From positions 3,065 to 25,293 of the forward strand of contig JAOXYB010058390.1 in assembly GCA_028565635.1 (NCBI GenBank): a DNA stretch of 22,229 nucleotides. Reading direction: 5' to 3'. The notes beneath the pieces were generated by a model. The model did no database searches and had not been told where the DNA came from. It saw only the letters and a program-made list of their open reading frames with translations. Shown here in pieces: positions 18,116 to 22,229 of the stretch (the stretch's first letter is position 1; each line of letters begins with the position of its first letter). The position numbers and the translations under genes were made by a program. Source of the stretch: Phoronis ovalis (Eukaryota > Phoronida > Phoronidae).

Positions 18116-20356
18116 CAATGGCCTAGGATAGGACAGTTTTATGAAACCCGTAAATGTTTCTTGTACGTATCTAAAAGTGTACACGATTCATGTATTTGGA
18201 TATTATGAGTATTCTTGTGGTAATTATTTAAAATGAGCAAAACGTGAACAATGAAATTTGTTTCATAAACAGATCTCATAATGCGGGGATACAGAAAACA
18301 AGTTATCATGTTACCAGCATCGTCTCCGCGGATTGTCTCCCACCATGGCTCAGTTTACATTGTGTTGTATTGTTTTGACTCGCTTAGTAACCGGCGATGG
18401 CATATCATATGCATGATGCTTTCATTTCGATCTTTTTAACAATGACAGTAGAGTCAGATCCGTTTGTGTGTTATGCCTTTATCTGTACATATGTTTGTTA
18501 TTTCATTTACAATTTCTATTTCCCAGGCGAATTACATAATGTATACTAATTAATCTTAAAAAGGCCAATGCTTCATTGCGTAAAACTATATTTAAGAGTT
18601 ATGTACGTAAAATATGTTCCGCTGCATTAATATTTCATAAACTAAAGTAGTAACTTGATGAACCTGCCTAAAGCCATTGTAATGAAACCATTGTAATTAA
18701 ATTCTATTCGACGTTTGCGTATTAAGTTTATAGTTATTATAACTTACGGGTGATTTTTGAAATCCCGCTAGGAATTAATAGATATGCAATGTTGTTGTAA
18801 CATAATCAGGACACTTGTGACTTCTTAATATATAGTTACGAATACTTAAATATTCCGGATTTCCGGTAGAGTTGTTGAATATCATTCCGGGGATAATGAT
18901 CACACGATATATCTATTTAACAGCTTTAAGAGTCATTTAGTTACTAGATTTAAATCATCGGCCATTTTTGTGAAATTGAGAACGCGCTAGTGTATTTATA
19001 CATTTTGTATATTAAAGCCTCCAAATTGTGTTAAGATTTTGGGGCTATGTGAAAATATACAGACCTATAGCCATCAGGAAATATTTTGAGAAATTTATGG
19101 AATTTGAAGGTTAGCCTCGCGCGTATTTCATTGAAAACTTGCTATAATAAAATTACCTTTAATTTTTTCATATACGTATAGAGATTCTAGGAAGAATTAT
19201 GAAAATGAATTGTGTAATGATTTTTAGCCTACACATCCCCATAAATAGTGACGAAATAGATAGAAAAGTTACAGACCTATTTCCACCGTTAAGATCGCTG
19301 CTGGTACTTGCTGGTAGATTCTAAACTGTTACCTAGCATGTTTCAAAGGAAAGTTAAGAATACCTTTTTTTTTGCTAAACTTCAGTGTGCAAAATGTATG
19401 TGATATTTTCAAAAAAACTACTACTTCATTCTGTTTATTTATGGACTGTCTGGTATTGCTGGCTTACTCCATTACATCAGAATAAAAAAAACGAGCTGAA
19501 GAAGTCAGTTCCAATTGTATAGACTAAACATTTAAAAAAGTGCAATTATTAGTCATGTACCTTGATGCGGGTTCGACTTTTGTTAGGTGATCCAGAGAAT
19601 GCTTGCAGTATTAGTTATTTTTTAATTCGTAATAAGATGAACCATGATACATGATTTGGTTGTGATTTGGCTAAAACAGTATATGATCTACACTTAAAAC
19701 AAAAACAATCGTGATTGACTGAAAATTATAGTTGTAGAATGTACGGGGGATCTTCGTTATATCATTTACTACATAAGCAAACAATAACTAGATCAAATTC
19801 GAAGAACTAACAGTTGCAATGTTATAGGATGGATAGTCGCGCGTAATATACGGTATTGTATTAGCTGCCATTTGTTATTACCTGGCCACTTTGGTATCGA
19901 ATATGTGACACGTCACACACAAGTTGCACGAAAATTTTATATTTTTGTTATTAAATCCCGCCAGCAAACTATACCGTAGGGAATATCGGATTGTTATGAT
20001 ATTAAGAGGTAAAGAATTACAGTTGTGAATGAATTATAACTATTTTAATGTGTTAACTTGGGAATACAGATGTTGTAAAACAACCTCAGGCCTTCCAGGC
20101 CTCGTACTATAATTGAGAAAGTTATAAATCCATTTACTGCTTCACTTTGGCTTTCAACATGTTGTAACGTACACTAAAGTAATTACAGTAGATAACTGTT
20201 AAAGAAACTGAATTTGTACCGGATATTTTGTTGGAGTGCTTTACAACAATCAACACTTAATTCATATATTTTTGTCTTCGCTGTGATTGGAAGTGTTTAC
20301 ATAACAAACATGTGCTTTTAGGAAACTAATTTAACGATTCAACCTTTATCTTGCAG
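18116..20356. other. Long non-coding stretch
   Basis: No exon recognised on either strand. A good start context CCACCATGG at about 18341 opens a frame of only about 23 codons. Otherwise AT-rich unique sequence with isolated CpGs. Confidence 0.4.
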
Positions 20357-20583
20357 TTTATAATAGAGTAATAACAATACTATGACAAGGAAATTACCAC
20401 ATAACTGAAAGATGAGCATTAATTCTCGAAGGCCAAGATCGCCCAATACTTTACAACTACCTAAAGAACGCTGGACTCAAAGGTTAGGATTAACTCGGGC
20501 TAAATCTCTTAGTGACACACTGGATAATAATGCAGGCAGATTCGGGATCTGCAACATGGTCAAGGAAACTATGTTTTTAACAG
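20357..20583 (+). CDS. Candidate first coding exon of an unknown gene
   Basis: A strong acceptor (CCTTTATCTTGCAG) ends at 20356. About 55 bases of leader follow, with an in-frame TGA at 20406 just before ATG at 20412 (A at -3). The frame encodes 57 residues plus one base up to donor ACAG|GTAAAT at 20583. The product starts MSINSRRPRSPNTLQLPKER and is basic, with a phosphorylation-like LTRAKSLSDTLD and then FGICNMVKETMFLT. This would be an exon with 5' leader in earlier exons. Family unknown; a chance open frame remains possible, and a minus-strand open frame covers the same bases. Confidence 0.4.
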
Positions 20584-21862
20584 GTAAATTAATAAATCTT
20601 TTTTTCACCTGTACACCGAAGCGCGCGCATCGGTCATTATTCCCAACTGGCGGTATGCTCAAATGCTTGAGAAAACTACACAAATATTTTACCCCGTGAT
20701 GTTTCATTGGTAATACAAGGAAAATATCTCTGTTTCTCTTATATTTCTTGGGGTTATTTACATTCACGACCCGACAAGACCAAAGTTCTTATTTAATTTT
20801 TTATACGAAATAAGTAAATTAAGTAGGAAAAAAATGTTCAATTTGTTTTTTATATCAAGGAAATAATCAATGCTTTGATGAGTTTTTGCTATGTTAGTAA
20901 CAAGCTTCTGCCTATATATCGCTTTCATGTTGTGACCTATTTCATGACAAACTCAGGTAATCACTGACCAGGCAAAATAAAAATACATCGAAAATGCTTG
21001 ACCACTAACTTTTTATCCATCCGACAGGATGTAAAAAACAGCATTTGTTTTGGGCGTATAAAATAATAATCTATTTGTGATTATCACACACAGGTACTTA
21101 TTTATGGTATTTTCCTGCTTGCATTTCTAACTTTTGCATTTTTAGCTTTAAATGTAAATTCGAAATATACAAATGTAAAAAAGACAATTATTAAGCAAGG
21201 AACCGAGCTCAACTTTTTAATTACAATTATGTATAAAAGCTTTTGACGTCATCGCGATATCTTCGCCAATGTTGGGACATTATGATATCAGCTAAATTGA
21301 TGTAGTTGTCAAGCAATCTTCAATTATATTCAACAATTTACAAGAAGTTAATGAATATGGGATGTTACTGTTTTTCGTGATAGAACAAGCAGCGGCACAT
21401 GCCACATTAACAATACTTGTAAAGGAAAAATCATGTTGTAATGATGTGCTCAGTAGAACTTTTCGAATAGTTACCTCACAACAACGGTCATTTTAAAAGA
21501 GTATAATTAATGAAATATACATTTTATTTTTAATAAATGCGAAAAGTTAACAAGAAAGTGAATTTTTAAGAAAATTATTGCCAGCGAAGTGTAAGAGGGA
21601 ATAGTTCTGAAATGATCCCCAAAAAACGATTTCATATAAAAACAATTGTTTCCTTATTATTTGATACAACTAACAAACCCGATAAATTGCTATCTAAATC
21701 ATTGACATTTTTTAGCAATTCTTAATTTTTATATTGGCATCATGCCATCATTCGTTTTCTTTTTTATTGCATTGATAAAATGAATGAACTATTTCCGATT
21801 TACATTAATTGACTGCTATTCAAAATCAGTGACACATTTTTACTCCAACATGCTGTATGTAG
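20584..21862 (+). other. Presumed intron or intergenic stretch
   Basis: AT-rich and without a recognised exon. It contains a TATAAAA/TGACGTCA pair at 21232-21251. Confidence 0.4.
21232..21251 (+). promoter_or_regulatory. TATA-like box next to a perfect cAMP-response element
   Basis: TATAAAA at 21232-21238 and the palindrome TGACGTCA at 21244-21251 (a consensus CREB/ATF site) lie five bases apart. Normally CRE sites sit upstream of TATA, so the order is unusual on the plus strand. No transcript start is visible. Confidence 0.25.
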
Positions 21863-21962
21863 TTCCAGTTGCGGTCGGCAGAGGTCCTATGAGGAGGGCT
21901 AAATCCAATGATGAAAGAAGATCAGACGATTGCTATCCATATGAAGAAGCATCAGAGCCAAG
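21863..21962 (+). CDS. Candidate second coding exon of the same unknown gene
   Basis: Acceptor GTATGTAG (21862) or TTCCAG (21868) both give the phase needed after the exon ending at 20583. The frame encodes GRGPMRRAKSNDERRSDD and then an acidic, Tyr-containing stretch to donor AAG|GTAGG at 21962. It shares RAKS followed by acidic residues with the first exon. The open frame from the ATG at 21784 includes upstream intron-like sequence and I do not use that start. Polypyrimidine support at the acceptor is only moderate. Confidence 0.35.
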
Positions 21963-22060
21963 GTAGGATCTTAGTATAGGGACGTTTCCCAACTCCGTTT
22001 CTGTATAGTGTGTCTGTTGATTTATAATATAACTGTTGTGGCAGGTTGATTTTGCTAACT

Positions 22061-22075
22061 GGTGTGTGTGTGTGT
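22061..22075. repeat. GT microsatellite
   Basis: A short uninterrupted (GT)n run, TGGTGTGTGTGTGTGTGTGC, of about seven or eight units. Confidence 0.85.
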
Positions 22076-22124
22076 GCAAATTTATGTGAAAGACTATAGA
22101 AACCGCAACTTTATGACCTCCTGT

Positions 22125-22229
22125 AACCCCGGGGGGTACTCAAGGTTTTTTTACTACGGGGATGTGCCGCGGAACCCAATCCAAAATGTTAGCTTGTGGT
22201 AGCAAACCCAATCCAAATTTTTTGAAATT
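22125..22229. repeat. GGGGTACTC-type dispersed repeat, cut by the window end
   Basis: ACCCCGGGGGGTACTCAAGG followed by ACTACGGGGATGTGCCGCGG has the GC-rich, CpG-bearing look of repeats widespread in marine invertebrates. An internal direct repeat AACCCAATCCAAA lies at 22173-22185 and 22205-22217. The family name is not determined. Confidence 0.5.

Noticed and set aside
18341-18410. ATG in a perfect CCACCATGG context
   Set aside because: The frame closes after about 23 codons and no good donor occurs in it.
20477-20767. 96-codon minus-strand open frame
   Set aside because: Antisense to the plus-strand candidate exon, which has the better set of acceptor, ATG and donor signals.

Overview
The window looks like invertebrate nuclear DNA: AT-rich, with short exons, GT-AG introns, TATA/initiator promoter signals, a tRNA-derived SINE-like element and many short tandem repeats. 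A marine mollusc, perhaps a bivalve, is my best guess, but that is an inference from overall character, not a species match. One 100-base run of N (10952-11051) marks an assembly gap.

Left part (1-2270, minus strand): the 5' part of a gene for a small secreted EF-hand calcium-binding protein. It has a TATA box, an initiator, a non-coding first exon, a signal-peptide exon, and then a tandem array of near-identical phase-2 exons, each encoding a pair of EF-hands. At least one array member is broken by a 4-base insertion and another is a truncated relic. The gene continues past the left edge.

Next (3330-8170, plus strand): the last six coding exons of ACTR5 (actin-related protein 5, an INO80 chromatin-remodelling subunit). 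All splice phases agree, and the gene ends at a stop codon and a poly(A) signal. Its N-terminal exons are not in the window, so the EF-hand gene probably lies on the opposite strand inside or beside an ACTR5 intron, unless the assembly is misjoined. The long 4702-7077 intron holds a cluster of AGGTCA inverted repeats.

Middle (8170-20350): mostly non-coding and repeat-bearing. The strongest unexplained signal is a decayed minus-strand coding region at about 9098-10434: a chain of protein-like reading-frame blocks in shifting frames, interrupted by stops, whose family I do not recognise. Further right are a tRNA-Thr-like SINE (about 13571-13905), a weaker tRNA-like element (about 14394), several short tandem duplications (26, 34, 41 and 33 bp periods), a candidate signal-peptide exon on plus (16515-16559) and a candidate terminal exon on minus (16835-17021).

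Right part (20357-22229, plus strand): two phase-compatible candidate exons that could begin an unrecognised gene running off the right edge, then a GT microsatellite and a GGGGTACTC-type dispersed repeat. The two confident genes, EF-hand and ACTR5, have no evident functional link; they are neighbours on opposite strands.
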